In this document: positions 16,459-25,631 of the stretch, piece after piece
Layout: every line of letters begins with the position of its first letter
Position numbering within the stretch: the stretch's first letter is position 1
Assembly (NCBI GenBank): GCA_003290465.1
Contig: CP030759.1
Coordinates: 1,579,144-1,643,143 of the forward strand
DNA: 64,000 nt
Source of the DNA: Candidatus Sumerlaea chitinivorans
GTDB taxonomy: Bacteria > Sumerlaeota > Sumerlaeia > Sumerlaeales > Sumerlaeaceae
Reading direction: 5' to 3'
The notes under the pieces: generated by a model
What the model saw: only the letters and a program-made list of their open reading frames with translations
What the model was told of the DNA's origin: nothing
Database searches by the model: none
Translations under genes and position numbers: made by a program

Positions 16459-16474
16459 GTTCGAGGCAACCGCC

Positions 16475-18133
16475 TTAGAACAGTGGCCAGTCTGCAATAC
16501 CTGCGTTCAGCACAGGCTCGTCGGCACCCGGGAGTGCCCCGGTGGCAGGACGAGGATCGCCATCTACGTCCGTATGAACCGTGGAGCTGGCAACTGTGGC
16601 GAGGCCCGCGATCGGCTTGTATGCGAAGTGGAGATCCTCATCCCATGCCGGAGTCGTCAGCGCCGGATCCACACTCTGGCCACCGCTGGCCACGCTATCG
16701 AATCCCGCTGACTGCCATGCGGAAAACGAGAGGTAATCCGTGGGCCCCACACGGCCAATCGCGCGTGGTGAGACAATGTCATTTCCTTCCGCACCCACGT
16801 TGGCGCCACTACTCAAAAACACCGCCGCGGCATTGCCGTCGGCTTCGCGGAACACGATGAGATTATTGCGCAGCTGCGCCCCGCCAATAGGGCTTACCGA
16901 GGCTAAGAAGCTCACGCCCGCGGCACGGCCTGCCGTGGCAGCGGTCACAACCGTGCTTGCGTCGGCGCGGATCGAATTGTGCTCGATCAGGTAGTGCGTG
17001 GACGCGTTCGCGTTCGGCGTGCACGAAATCGCGCGAAACACGAGGTCGGCTGGGAGCGCACTTGAGAAACTCATCTCGGGAATGAGATTGTTATAGACTT
17101 CCACGACCGCCACACTCGTGGCGGCATCCACCATGATGCCGACGGCGCCTTGTCCGGGCGAGGTGGTGGGGATATTTGGCAGGCGGATGCGATTGTTGCG
17201 AATGGTGAGGGTGCCGAGATTGCCCGTGACCACGTTCGAGGTCGCGATACCTGTGTAGGTGAAGGTGGTTGCAGTTCCGCTGGTGACAAGCACGTCGTTG
17301 TCCTCGATGAGCGCGTCGTTGTGCGTCAAGAGGATCCCGCGGTGCTTGGCCTCAATTTGGCAGCCGCGAATAGTAATGCTCATGGTGTCGGGCGGAAGCA
17401 TGGAGCCGTAAGCGCTGGTTGAGGATTCCACGCCGAATCCGCTCGAGCTGCCGATGGGTTCGGCGTGCAGATGGCAGTTTTCGATGAGGGTGTTTTTCGG
17501 GGACTTGCTCACACCGCCCACGGAACCCGCGGCGAGGCCGATGCAGTGGCCCGCGAGTCCACTATCGTAATTCAGGACGTTCAGATTCTTGATCACGACG
17601 CCATGGTTGTCGCCCCAGATGCGAATGACGCGCTGCATGGGATCGTCGTGTTGTGGGGGGACCATGAAGGTGAGGTCGCGGCTGGTGCCCCCCGGCGCAT
17701 TCGAGCCATCGAGGACATAGTTGCCATTTGAAGCACGATCATTCGTCGCACCCGGCGCAGCGCCATTCGTCAGGCCGATCACGAGGTCGCCGTATATCCC
17801 GACAGGGGCGGAAGGAATCTGGAAGCGTACCACTGGCTGGGTGGCCGGCGCGGGCTTTATGATGAGCTTTCCGTTTAGGCCAAATGCGTTGCCAAAGTAC
17901 GCTGCGGACGACTCGGTGAGATCGCCGGTGATGAGCAGCGTCCACTCGCGCTCAATGCTTGGCGTGACCGCGGAGAAAGCTGCAGCGGCAGCCGCAAGGG
18001 ACGCGTAATCGCCGCCCGGGCCGACGGTGGCGACAGCGGGCCCTCCTGCAGTGGAATCAAACGGAATCGCCAAGGCAGTTGAAGCAAGGGTGGTAAGAGC
18101 GGAGAGTGCGGTAAAAACTCGTTTTGCTTCCAT
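16475..18133 (-). CDS. Exported parallel beta-helix protein, paralogue of 14254-15918
   Basis: The 552-residue product starts at ATG 18133, with GGGGGA 5 bases upstream; earlier ATG codons lack this signal. The N-terminal MEAKRVFTALSALTTLASTA is a signal peptide. The body repeats the same strand-turn units as its neighbour (SITIRGCQIEAKHRGILL, ALIEDNDVLVTSG, LTIRNNRIRLPN, VEVYNNLIPEMSF). Blocks such as AVTPSIEREWTLLITGDLTE and KLIIKPAPATQPVVRFQIP are almost unchanged, so the two genes arose by a tandem duplication. The end reads VLNAGIADWPLF. A right-handed beta-helix surface protein is the best call; substrate and role are unknown. Confidence 0.82.
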   Translation of the reverse strand: MEAKRVFTALSALTTLASTALAIPFDSTAGGPAVATVGPGGDYASLAAAAAAFSAVTPSIEREWTLLITGDLTESSAAYFGNAFGLNGKLIIKPAPATQPVVRFQIPSAPVGIYGDLVIGLTNGAAPGATNDRASNGNYVLDGSNAPGGTSRDLTFMVPPQHDDPMQRVIRIWGDNHGVVIKNLNVLNYDSGLAGHCIGLAAGSVGGVSKSPKNTLIENCHLHAEPIGSSSGFGVESSTSAYGSMLPPDTMSITIRGCQIEAKHRGILLTHNDALIEDNDVLVTSGTATTFTYTGIATSNVVTGNLGTLTIRNNRIRLPNIPTTSPGQGAVGIMVDAATSVAVVEVYNNLIPEMSFSSALPADLVFRAISCTPNANASTHYLIEHNSIRADASTVVTAATAGRAAGVSFLASVSPIGGAQLRNNLIVFREADGNAAAVFLSSGANVGAEGNDIVSPRAIGRVGPTDYLSFSAWQSAGFDSVASGGQSVDPALTTPAWDEDLHFAYKPIAGLATVASSTVHTDVDGDPRPATGALPGADEPVLNAGIADWPLF

Positions 18134-18488
18134 GGAGTCCCCCATCTCGGGAATGCACGTCGGCCGCGAAACAAGAGCCCGAGTCACCGATGGTTGAAGA
18201 CAAACGGATAATTCTCACCAACGTCGGAACCACGATAAGCCGAGGCAACTGGCCCAAGCTCACGGATAACTACACATGCGAATTGCGGCTCTCAACGGTC
18301 AAATGAAATGGCATCAGGCGGCAATTTGGTACTTCAAACTCCATGGCCGGAATGGGCATGGGAGGAAAGCGGCACGCACTTGGTACCGCGCCCTAAAGCA
18401 CACTGTGTGCGCTCTGGCTTGCTCCCTACCCTCGCCGCACGGCCCGCAATGGCAAGGCGCCCCGCGTCGCTTTGCTCGCACCGTCTTG
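18134..18488. other. Intergenic region upstream of beta-helix gene 16475-18133
   Basis: This separates the isocitrate dehydrogenase gene (ending at 18489) from the next minus-strand gene. The only symmetric element noticed is GCACAC-T-GTGTGC near 18399-18411. No T-tract terminator and no coding sequence are evident; the promoter of the beta-helix gene should lie in the left half. Confidence 0.4.
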
Positions 18489-19502
18489 TTAGCTCTGCAT
18501 GGCGGCAATGATGGCTTGCGTGAAGTCGCGGGTGGTGGCGGCGCCCCCGAGGTCGGGTGTGCGGACTTCGGGGCGGGCGAGCGCCGCATGCACGGCGCGC
18601 TCGACGCGGTCGGCGGCGTCGGTTTCGCCAAGCCAGCGCAGCATCATCACGCCGCTGAGGATGAGGGCGGTGGGGTTGGCTATGCCGCGGCCGGCAATGT
18701 CGGGCGCGCTGCCATGGACGGCCTCAAAAATTGCAATCCCCTCGCCGATGTTTGCGGCAGGAACTACTCCGAGACCTCCCACAAGGCCGGCACATAGGTC
18801 ACTGATGATGTCGCCATAGAGGTTTTCGAGCAGGAGCACATCGAACTGAAGGGGATCACGCACAAGTTGCATGCAGAGGTTATCCACAATGATCTCGGCG
18901 TACTGAATATCAGGGTATTCCTTGGCAGCGCGACGGCAGCACTCGAGGAAGAGGCCGTCGGAGAGTTTCATGATGTTGGCTTTGTGGACAGCCGTTACCT
19001 TTTTGCGGCCGTGATTCATTGCATATTGGAAAGCGAAGCGTGCAATGCGCAGGGAGGCGGCTTCGGTGATGACTTTTAGACTCTCCACCACGCCGGGCAC
19101 GACGATGTGCTCGAGCCCCGAGTACAGATCCTCGGTGTTCTCGCGAATGACAACGAGATCCACATTTTCGTATCGGGTCTTGACGGCGGGCAAGGTCTTG
19201 GAGGGCCGAACATTCGCAAAGAGGTCGAGACGCTTGCGAAGCGTGACGTTCGCACTGGTGAACCCGCCGCCGATGGGGGTGGTGATGGGACCTTTGAGGG
19301 CGACTCCATTTTTGCGAATGGATGCGAACACATGTTCGGGCAAGGGGGTCCCGTACTTGACCATCACTTCTCCCCCTGCTTCAAGGGTTTCCCACTCGAA
19401 GGAAATGCCGGTGGCTTCGAGGACGGCGACAGCGGCTTCCGTGACTTCAGGTCCGATCCCATCGCCGGGAATCAATGAGATACGATACGACTTCGTCGGC
19501 AT
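18489..19502 (-). CDS. NAD-dependent isocitrate dehydrogenase-type decarboxylating dehydrogenase
   Basis: The 337-residue product starts at ATG 19502 ([20 protein letters not shown]) with GAGAGGA upstream. It belongs to the isocitrate/isopropylmalate dehydrogenase family, converting isocitrate to 2-oxoglutarate in the TCA cycle if the assignment holds. Substrate-binding elements are [18 protein letters not shown], followed by [13 protein letters not shown]. The metal-binding aspartates lie in [10 protein letters not shown] and [13 protein letters not shown]. The coenzyme segment reads [15 protein letters not shown]: Asp-Ile after Ala-Pro indicates NAD rather than NADP (Lys-Tyr in E. coli Icd). 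3-isopropylmalate dehydrogenase is less likely given the [10 protein letters not shown] and SANVTLRK context. No neighbouring pathway genes. Confidence 0.88.
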   Translation of the reverse strand: MPTKSYRISLIPGDGIGPEVTEAAVAVLEATGISFEWETLEAGGEVMVKYGTPLPEHVFASIRKNGVALKGPITTPIGGGFTSANVTLRKRLDLFANVRPSKTLPAVKTRYENVDLVVIRENTEDLYSGLEHIVVPGVVESLKVITEAASLRIARFAFQYAMNHGRKKVTAVHKANIMKLSDGLFLECCRRAAKEYPDIQYAEIIVDNLCMQLVRDPLQFDVLLLENLYGDIISDLCAGLVGGLGVVPAANIGEGIAIFEAVHGSAPDIAGRGIANPTALILSGVMMLRWLGETDAADRVERAVHAALARPEVRTPDLGGAATTRDFTQAIIAAMQS

Positions 19503-19672
19503 GCCTAAATTCCTCTCGGTTGCAGAATGGCCTCTGTTGGCAATTGATTTGACCGCGGACCCAGCACCCACGTAAATCAGCGTGCCATGCACTTTAGAAA
19601 TGCGAACCACCACGAGGAAGTTCTCGCAAGAATGAAAATGTGGAAGGGAAGAGTTCGTTGAAGGGGTCGGGT

Positions 19673-21316
19673 ATGGTGCGTGCGGTGTTGCGAGGAGGCG
19701 GGCAACGACGTTTCACGTTGGTGGTGCTTGGCTTTTGCATGGCGGCGCTCGTGGGGTGCATGGGGCGAGACGACAGGGCATCGTCGGGAAGTCCGCTGCA
19801 GGGGGGCAAACGACGTTTGGTGTGGGCCTTGCGGGGCAACGCCGAGGTGACCGACCCGGCGATGGTTGCGGATACGGACAGTGGGTTTGTCGTTGCGCAG
19901 GTGTGTGAGGGGTTGGTGCGCTTCGAAGGGGGGTCGTCGAAGGTGATTCCAGCGCTGGCAGAGAGTGAGCCTGAGATTAGCGCGGATGGCATGCGTTGGA
20001 AATTTCGTCTTCGGCGAGGAGTGACTTTCCATGACGGAACACCTCTAACAGCAGAGGCGGTCCGGTTTTCGTTCATGCGGCAGATGGACCCGAGCCATCC
20101 TTACTACGTGGCGGGGCGGATGACGGCGGCACGGCGACTATTTGGCGATCCGACTACGACGGAATCGGTGATCGTGCGCGACATCGAGACGCCGGACGAC
20201 TGGACAGTGGTCTTCGTGCTGGCCCAGCCGCGAGCTTCCTTCGCGCGCAACCTTGCGGTGCCCCAAGCAGCGATCGTCAGCCCGCGAGCAGTCATGAATG
20301 CAGCGGCTGATGGGCAAACCACTATGGTGGGCACTGGCCCATTTCGGGTGGCAGCCGTGCGGCCGGGTCGCTCCATTGTGTTGGAACGAAACGCACGTTA
20401 CTGGGGGGAGCCGCCGCGGATCGAGTCCGTGGAACTACGCATGATCAGTGAGGCCGTGGAGCGCGAGCGCGCCTTGCGCCAACAACAGTGCGATGTGGCA
20501 GCGGGCTTGCCTCCACAAACTTTGGCCACATTGGCGCGCTCGAAGGAGTTCATGGTGACCACAGCTGCCGGGATGACCGGTTGCGTGTTGCTGCTGAATC
20601 ACGCGGTACCACCTCTGGATTCCGCGCGCGTGCGGCGAGGCGTTGCGCTGGCAATTGGGCGCGAGAAATTGGTCCGTGATTTGCTTTTTGGTTACGGCGA
20701 TGCTGGGTATGGATGGTTGCCACCAGCCATGGTGGAAGCCTCGCGCCCGGACGCTCAGAGCGAAAACTTCGGCGATGTGAACGAGGCCAAACGCTTATTT
20801 GCGGAAGCGGGTGTTCCCGGTGGGTTTACCGTCAAACTCATGGCGCTGGCCGTGCCCCGTGTTTACAATCCCGCGGGGGCCGCTGTGGCGGAAAAGGTGG
20901 CGCAGGACCTGACGGCATGCGGACTAACGGTTATCCTCGAACGGGTCCCGCTGGAGGTTGCCTCGCGAAGAGTGGCGGACGGGGACTATCAAATGGCGGT
21001 GTGGGGTGCAGTGGCATGGAACGGGGACCCAAGCGCGTACTGGGCGGATCTTTTTGGCGATGGACAGACAAATGCGCTGAACTACCGCTCGGGGGAACTT
21101 CATGCCCTGCTGAGGCAATTAGAGACCGAAATCGGGGAGCCGCAACGCAAGGCAACATGCGCACAAATCGAGAAGCTACTCCACGCAGAAATTCCATGCG
21201 TCCCGCTCTTTTATGCGCGGCAGGCAGTGGTGGCAAGACGTGAAGTACGCATCGAACACTTGAATGTGATGGGGCTGACACGGCTGGATAGCGTTAGCAT
21301 GGTCCGGGAGGAGTGA
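19673..21316 (+). CDS. ABC transporter substrate-binding lipoprotein, peptide/nickel (SBP_bac_5) family
   Basis: The 547-residue extracytoplasmic binding protein has the typical DppA/OppA layout. The start at ATG 19673 gives a lipoprotein signal peptide with lipobox ALVGC (Cys 29); an upstream GTG at 19640 lacks a ribosome binding site. Family features: LVWALRGNAEVTDPAMVAD near residue 50, the conserved block with RRGVTFHDGTPLTAEAVRFS, GTGPFRV and the late WNGDPSAYWADLFG. The ligand is probably a peptide or similar small molecule, but the permease and ATPase genes are not nearby, so it is an orphan here. Its stop lies 6 bases before the AddA-like gene, so co-transcription is likely. Confidence 0.87.
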   Translation: MVRAVLRGGGQRRFTLVVLGFCMAALVGCMGRDDRASSGSPLQGGKRRLVWALRGNAEVTDPAMVADTDSGFVVAQVCEGLVRFEGGSSKVIPALAESEPEISADGMRWKFRLRRGVTFHDGTPLTAEAVRFSFMRQMDPSHPYYVAGRMTAARRLFGDPTTTESVIVRDIETPDDWTVVFVLAQPRASFARNLAVPQAAIVSPRAVMNAAADGQTTMVGTGPFRVAAVRPGRSIVLERNARYWGEPPRIESVELRMISEAVERERALRQQQCDVAAGLPPQTLATLARSKEFMVTTAAGMTGCVLLLNHAVPPLDSARVRRGVALAIGREKLVRDLLFGYGDAGYGWLPPAMVEASRPDAQSENFGDVNEAKRLFAEAGVPGGFTVKLMALAVPRVYNPAGAAVAEKVAQDLTACGLTVILERVPLEVASRRVADGDYQMAVWGAVAWNGDPSAYWADLFGDGQTNALNYRSGELHALLRQLETEIGEPQRKATCAQIEKLLHAEIPCVPLFYARQAVVARREVRIEHLNVMGLTRLDSVSMVREE

Positions 21317-21322
21317 AGACGT

Positions 21323-24300
21323 ATGGTGGACAAGTGGACACCCAATCAAAAGCAGGCGATTCAGGCGCGGGGCAACGCCGTGGTCACTGCGGGGGCGGGT
21401 GCAGGCAAGACGCTGGTGCTTGTCGAGCATTACTACCACGTGCTCGTGGAAGCGCATCCCGATTGGCCCATCGAAAGCGTGGTCACGGTCACGTTTACGC
21501 GCAAAGCGGCGGCGGAAATGCTGGCGCGGGTGCGGCGAAAATTCGACGAGGTGCTTGCGGCACCGGGGACGGCCCCAAGCACTCGGCAACGCGTCCAAGA
21601 GCTGCGCGAGCGCTTAAGCCTTGCGCCCATCGGTACGATCCACGCCTTCTGCGCAAGGCTACTCCGCAAGTACTGTTTCGAGTGCCAGAGTGATCCGGAA
21701 TTCGAGGTGCTGGAGGCAATCGCGTACGACCAACTCGTGGATGAGTGCATCGAGGCGACCTTCAACGAGTGGAAACGCATGGAGACGGAAGACGAGCGGG
21801 TGCGGGCACAGAAGCTGCTGCGGCTGATGTCCGTCTTTGGTAACCGCAGCCGGCGATCGCGGGGGGACAGCCTCCGCAAGGTGCTCGCTGAAATGCTGGC
21901 CAATCGCCACACGTTTGAACCCGTGGCCCAGCGCTATTTGGCGGGCGATGAGGCGGCATTGGCGCAAACCATTCAGCAATTCCTTCAGGCGCTCCCCCCA
22001 GAAGAACTACCTGAGAGTGACAAGTCTGAGGCCAGTCAGGAGGAGCAGGAAGCCCTGCGCATCGAGAGAGAGGCCGAAGCGACTGCGACGGTACTTCATC
22101 CACTGGCGGAACTCTACCTTGCAGTGCTCGAGGAGTTTCGGCGCCGCTGCAGCGCCGCAACAAATGCGCGCCGCACGGATTTGATGGACTACGCAGAGCT
22201 CGAACTGCGCGTACGCAATTTGCTGTTGGAAAACCCGCAATTCCGTCAGCGGGTTTACGAGGACATTCATCACCTCATCGTGGATGAATTTCAGGACACG
22301 AGTCAGGTGCAGTGGGAGATCTTTAAGTCGCTGATTTGCGACGCCCAAGGAGCCCTCGCACCGGAGCGATTCTTTGCGGTGGGGGATTTCAAGCAATCGA
22401 TCTATGGTTTCCGCCAAGCCGACTTGCGCGTGCTTCAGGAGGCGAAGGAGCTTGTCTCGCAGGACCCAGACAGGCAATGCATTTCGCTCAATGAGTGCTT
22501 CCGGATGGCGCCTGAGCCGTTGCGGACGGTAAACCGGCTTTTTGCGAATCTGTGGGAACAGTACGCTGAGAAAACGGGCATTGATCCGGCGGACTTGCCG
22601 GTGTTCGAGCCCCTTGTGGGGGTGAGAAATGAGACGCCGGGGAGTGCTTGCCGAATTCATGTGCGGGTCATCGCGGATAAGAGGCCAACGGCTGCTGTCC
22701 GGCGGCAGGGAGAGGCCGCGGTGGTGGCCGAGACGATTCGTTGGCTGTGCGGTGCGGACGGCGGGCAAAAGCTCCATGAGCCCGGAGAGATCGCCATCTT
22801 GGTGCGCAAGCGCGAATTGTTTGGAGGATTTGAAGCAGCATTGCGCGAACTCCAAATACCGTATTTGACAGTTGCTGGTGGAGGGCTCTTTGCGAGACCG
22901 GAAGTGCGCGACGTCGTGGGGGTGTTGCAGGCGGCCTTCGATCCTTACGACGATTTCGCGCTACTGGCGTTTCTGAGGGGAAGTTTAATAAATTGTTCCG
23001 ATGAACTGTTGCTTAAGATCTCCTTGGAAAAAGATGGGTTCGCACGCCGGCACTTATGGACGCGATGCCGAACGGCGTTGGAAGAGAATGCGGGGCCCTC
23101 GGGCGTGCCGCTGACGGCGATCGAGGCTGATCAACTGCGTTTCGCGGTGGAGTTACTCAATGAGATCCACGCGCATTTGGGATTGGTGCCGATTGACGAG
23201 CTGCTGCAGAAAGTCGTGGAACGTACGGCCGCATTGGAGATTTGGCGCCGATGCCCAGACGGGGGGCAGGCGGTCGCGAACATCCAAAGGCTATTGCACA
23301 TTGCTCGGCAGCACCGAACCAGTGACTTAGAAAGTTTCTTGGAATTTGCTGAGCGGCAGGTGGACGCGCGGGAGGGTGAGGAAGAATCCATGCTCGAGGC
23401 TGCGGCGGCCGGGGCTGTGAAAATCATGACCATCCACGCAGCAAAAGGGCTGGAGTTTCCAGTGGTGTTCGTGGCTGGGCTGAGCGAAAATTGGGGCGGC
23501 CGGCAAGATACCGTTCTCTGCGACGGCAAGTGGTTCGCAGTTTCGAAACCCACCCAAACGGGGACCAAGCCCATGCTGTTCGAGTACTTGGAGAAGATGG
23601 AGCAAAGGCGGGAACTGAGTGAGGAATTGCGCGTCCTCTATGTGGCTGCCACCCGCTGCCGAGATCGGCTGTTTTTGTGCTCAAGCGATGCGGAGGGGGG
23701 GCGCTCACATTCTGGGGAAAGCTCGGGCACGAAGAATACCTCAACCAGCTCACGGACAAAAAAAGAAGACACGACTTTTGCAGCCTTCCTGTGCCGTGCT
23801 CTCGACACTCGAAGGCAGGAAGAAGTGGAAGTGGACGGGCTCCCTGGTGCGCTCAGCCACGCACTGGGTGTAACTGATTTCTCGTCGTCAGATGCTGGCG
23901 TTCCGGCGATTCTTGTCCGATGGCAAGATGAGGTTCAGGCATCAAAGCGTCGGGCGGAGAGACAGACGAACGAGTCTGGCATGGATCCCGTACCGATAAC
24001 CACACCAGACTTCGAAGCGGCCGTGCTGGAAAAAGAACGCTTTCTCCGGGAGGAATTTGGATTGACGGAGGTTCAGCAAGACGAGGGGGCAACGCAGGAC
24101 GCTGGCGCGATATGCGGTCCAACGTACGACGTCCCACCTTTCGCACCAGCTATCGTGGGCAGACCAGTTCATCGGGATTTGTTTGTGACGGCATTACTTG
24201 ATTTCTGGGAATGCCCACTACTCTTTTTCAGGCGACGTGTATTGGAAATCGAGGACATGCCTGCAACCGAGGCGGCAAAACAAGGTGAGTTGAGTGGAGC

Positions 24301-24964
24301 CGTCCGCGGGCAACTCATGCATGAAGCGATCGAGCGCCTGCTGCAAGGAAAGGAGAACCTCGGGGCATATCTGACAGAGCGAATTGTGGAGGTAGCTCCC
24401 TTCGAGCTCGAAAAGGCGCGCGAACGTGCCGCCGATTTCGTAACCAGCATTGAGCGCGCTCAAGCTCTGGGGCTGTTCCGAGAAATCGAAGAGGCCGCGG
24501 AGAAACGTTTTGAAACCGCGTATACGATTTGTGAAGAGAACTTTCTAATCACGGCGCGATTTGATTGTGAGTATGTGACGATAGACGGTAGGGTCGAGAT
24601 CGCTGACTTTAAAACGGACACGAAACTCGACGATGCAGGTCTGAACCGATACCGTAAACAAATGATGCTTTACCTGTGGGTGTTGTCGCGGTTCCGTGCC
24701 GAACAGTCGCTGTATCGAGCGCGGTTAATCTTTACGCAGCTCGGTAGATGCGAGGTGATTGAGGCCACTGCAAAAGAACTTGAGGACTTCTGTTGCAGCC
24801 TGCGTGAATTGCTTGCTGAGTACGAACGTTACTCTGAGCGTTTTTGCCGCGGCGATGTGGTCTTTGATGACCAGCTTGTGGAGGCATTGCGAGAATGGTG
24901 TCGGCGGCGCTCCGCCCCCTGCCCCGAGCATTCGCAAGTCGAAAAGGTAGGCGAGCATGCGTAA
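21323..24964 (+). CDS. addA: AddA-like UvrD-family helicase with C-terminal RecB-type nuclease
   Basis: The 1213-residue protein joins a superfamily 1A helicase to a PDDEXK nuclease, the arrangement of AddA, which resects double-strand breaks for RecA. Walker A TAGAGAGKT is at residues 22-30, with TFTRKAAAEML after it, the Walker B region HLIVDEFQDTSQVQWE near 318, GDFKQSIYGFRQAD near 354, and late motifs ITIHAAKGLEF-like (KIMTIHAAKGLEFP near 700) and LYVAATRCRDRLFL. The nuclease domain has GQLMHEAIERLLQG near 994 and EIADFKTD near 1092-1098, with the Asp and Lys of the active site. No addB is adjacent, and the last 8 bases overlap the following TPR gene. Length matches AddA of Firmicutes. 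Confidence 0.9.
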   Translation: MVDKWTPNQKQAIQARGNAVVTAGAGAGKTLVLVEHYYHVLVEAHPDWPIESVVTVTFTRKAAAEMLARVRRKFDEVLAAPGTAPSTRQRVQELRERLSLAPIGTIHAFCARLLRKYCFECQSDPEFEVLEAIAYDQLVDECIEATFNEWKRMETEDERVRAQKLLRLMSVFGNRSRRSRGDSLRKVLAEMLANRHTFEPVAQRYLAGDEAALAQTIQQFLQALPPEELPESDKSEASQEEQEALRIEREAEATATVLHPLAELYLAVLEEFRRRCSAATNARRTDLMDYAELELRVRNLLLENPQFRQRVYEDIHHLIVDEFQDTSQVQWEIFKSLICDAQGALAPERFFAVGDFKQSIYGFRQADLRVLQEAKELVSQDPDRQCISLNECFRMAPEPLRTVNRLFANLWEQYAEKTGIDPADLPVFEPLVGVRNETPGSACRIHVRVIADKRPTAAVRRQGEAAVVAETIRWLCGADGGQKLHEPGEIAILVRKRELFGGFEAALRELQIPYLTVAGGGLFARPEVRDVVGVLQAAFDPYDDFALLAFLRGSLINCSDELLLKISLEKDGFARRHLWTRCRTALEENAGPSGVPLTAIEADQLRFAVELLNEIHAHLGLVPIDELLQKVVERTAALEIWRRCPDGGQAVANIQRLLHIARQHRTSDLESFLEFAERQVDAREGEEESMLEAAAAGAVKIMTIHAAKGLEFPVVFVAGLSENWGGRQDTVLCDGKWFAVSKPTQTGTKPMLFEYLEKMEQRRELSEELRVLYVAATRCRDRLFLCSSDAEGGRSHSGESSGTKNTSTSSRTKKEDTTFAAFLCRALDTRRQEEVEVDGLPGALSHALGVTDFSSSDAGVPAILVRWQDEVQASKRRAERQTNESGMDPVPITTPDFEAAVLEKERFLREEFGLTEVQQDEGATQDAGAICGPTYDVPPFAPAIVGRPVHRDLFVTALLDFWECPLLFFRRRVLEIEDMPATEAAKQGELSGAVRGQLMHEAIERLLQGKENLGAYLTERIVEVAPFELEKARERAADFVTSIERAQALGLFREIEEAAEKRFETAYTICEENFLITARFDCEYVTIDGRVEIADFKTDTKLDDAGLNRYRKQMMLYLWVLSRFRAEQSLYRARLIFTQLGRCEVIEATAKELEDFCCSLRELLAEYERYSERFCRGDVVFDDQLVEALREWCRRRSAPCPEHSQVEKVGEHA

Positions 24965-25631
24965 ACTTTGGGCAACAATCTGCCTGCTGGCTGGGCTTGG
25001 ATTCCTGCTAATTGGCTATTATACCGGAAGCACATATTACGGCCGCCTTTATGATGTGATGGCAAGCCGGGGGGTTCATTCGATCGATGTTTATGAAGCC
25101 CGCCTAAAACGCGCAGTCGGTTACGACCCAACTTATGGGTATGCGCGCGCGAAGCTTGCTCAATATTATCTGCGCCACGGCACGTCGAGTATGGCACTAA
25201 ATGAGCAGCTGAAAGCGATGGAGACGTTCAACTCCGTTCGAAACTTCGCTCAGCTGGGCACAATTTACCTACGATTTGGAAAAGAGAAGGAAGCGAAGGA
25301 GACGTTTGAGCGGGCGGTGCGGATGAATCCGAATTTTATCGAGGGTTGGGAACGTCTCGCTTTACTGGCCCTCAGAGAGGGAGATTCCGAGCGTGTCCAA
25401 GAACTCACAGGTGAAATTTTGCGGCGCGATGTGAAAAACTTAAATGCCTACTACCTTCGCGCGAAGGATTCCGAACAGCGTGGCGACCTAAATGGGGCTC
25501 TTCTCAATTACCAAATGATTTCTGCGGAGTTGTATCGGCGAAAAAGCCCACTGAAGGACGCGATGTTTACTGAGAAAGACATCCGTGAAAAATTGGATCT
25601 TTTGAAAAAGCAGCTGGAGTCGCAAGGTTGA
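24957..25631 (+). CDS. Membrane-anchored TPR protein (surface polysaccharide operon)
   Basis: The 224-residue protein has an N-terminal membrane segment (MRKLWATICLLAGLGFLLIG) followed by tetratricopeptide-type helical pairs, for example VYEARLKRAVGYDPTYGYAR, AQLGTIYLRFGKEKEAKETF with FERAVRMNPNFIEGW, and LALLALREGDSERVQELTGE. It probably sits in the periplasm tethered to the inner membrane as a scaffold. ATG 24957 lies inside the end of addA, so it may be translated by coupling, and its own stop overlaps the TTG of the next gene. Unlike its two relatives downstream, it lacks the C-terminal carbohydrate-binding-like module. Confidence 0.8.
   Translation: MRKLWATICLLAGLGFLLIGYYTGSTYYGRLYDVMASRGVHSIDVYEARLKRAVGYDPTYGYARAKLAQYYLRHGTSSMALNEQLKAMETFNSVRNFAQLGTIYLRFGKEKEAKETFERAVRMNPNFIEGWERLALLALREGDSERVQELTGEILRRDVKNLNAYYLRAKDSEQRGDLNGALLNYQMISAELYRRKSPLKDAMFTEKDIREKLDLLKKQLESQG

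Larger units (their letters stand above)
15919..16474. other. Intergenic region between the two beta-helix paralogues
   Basis: The right-hand gene ends and the left-hand gene begins across this 556-base stretch. The AT-rich part near 16060-16110 is the probable promoter of 14254-15918. Further right are GC-rich inverted repeats (GCGCGG-GGAAAA-CCGCGC near 16228-16245 and the hairpin at 16439-16458) and a short tandem repeat at 16347-16382. No gene is supported. Confidence 0.5.

Noticed and set aside
18399-18411. GCACAC-T-GTGTGC as a terminator for the isocitrate dehydrogenase gene
   Set aside because: A one-base loop cannot form a normal RNA hairpin and no T tract follows.
22007-22855. Minus-strand open frame of 282 codons inside addA
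   Set aside because: Antisense to helicase motifs including the DEFQD Walker B region.
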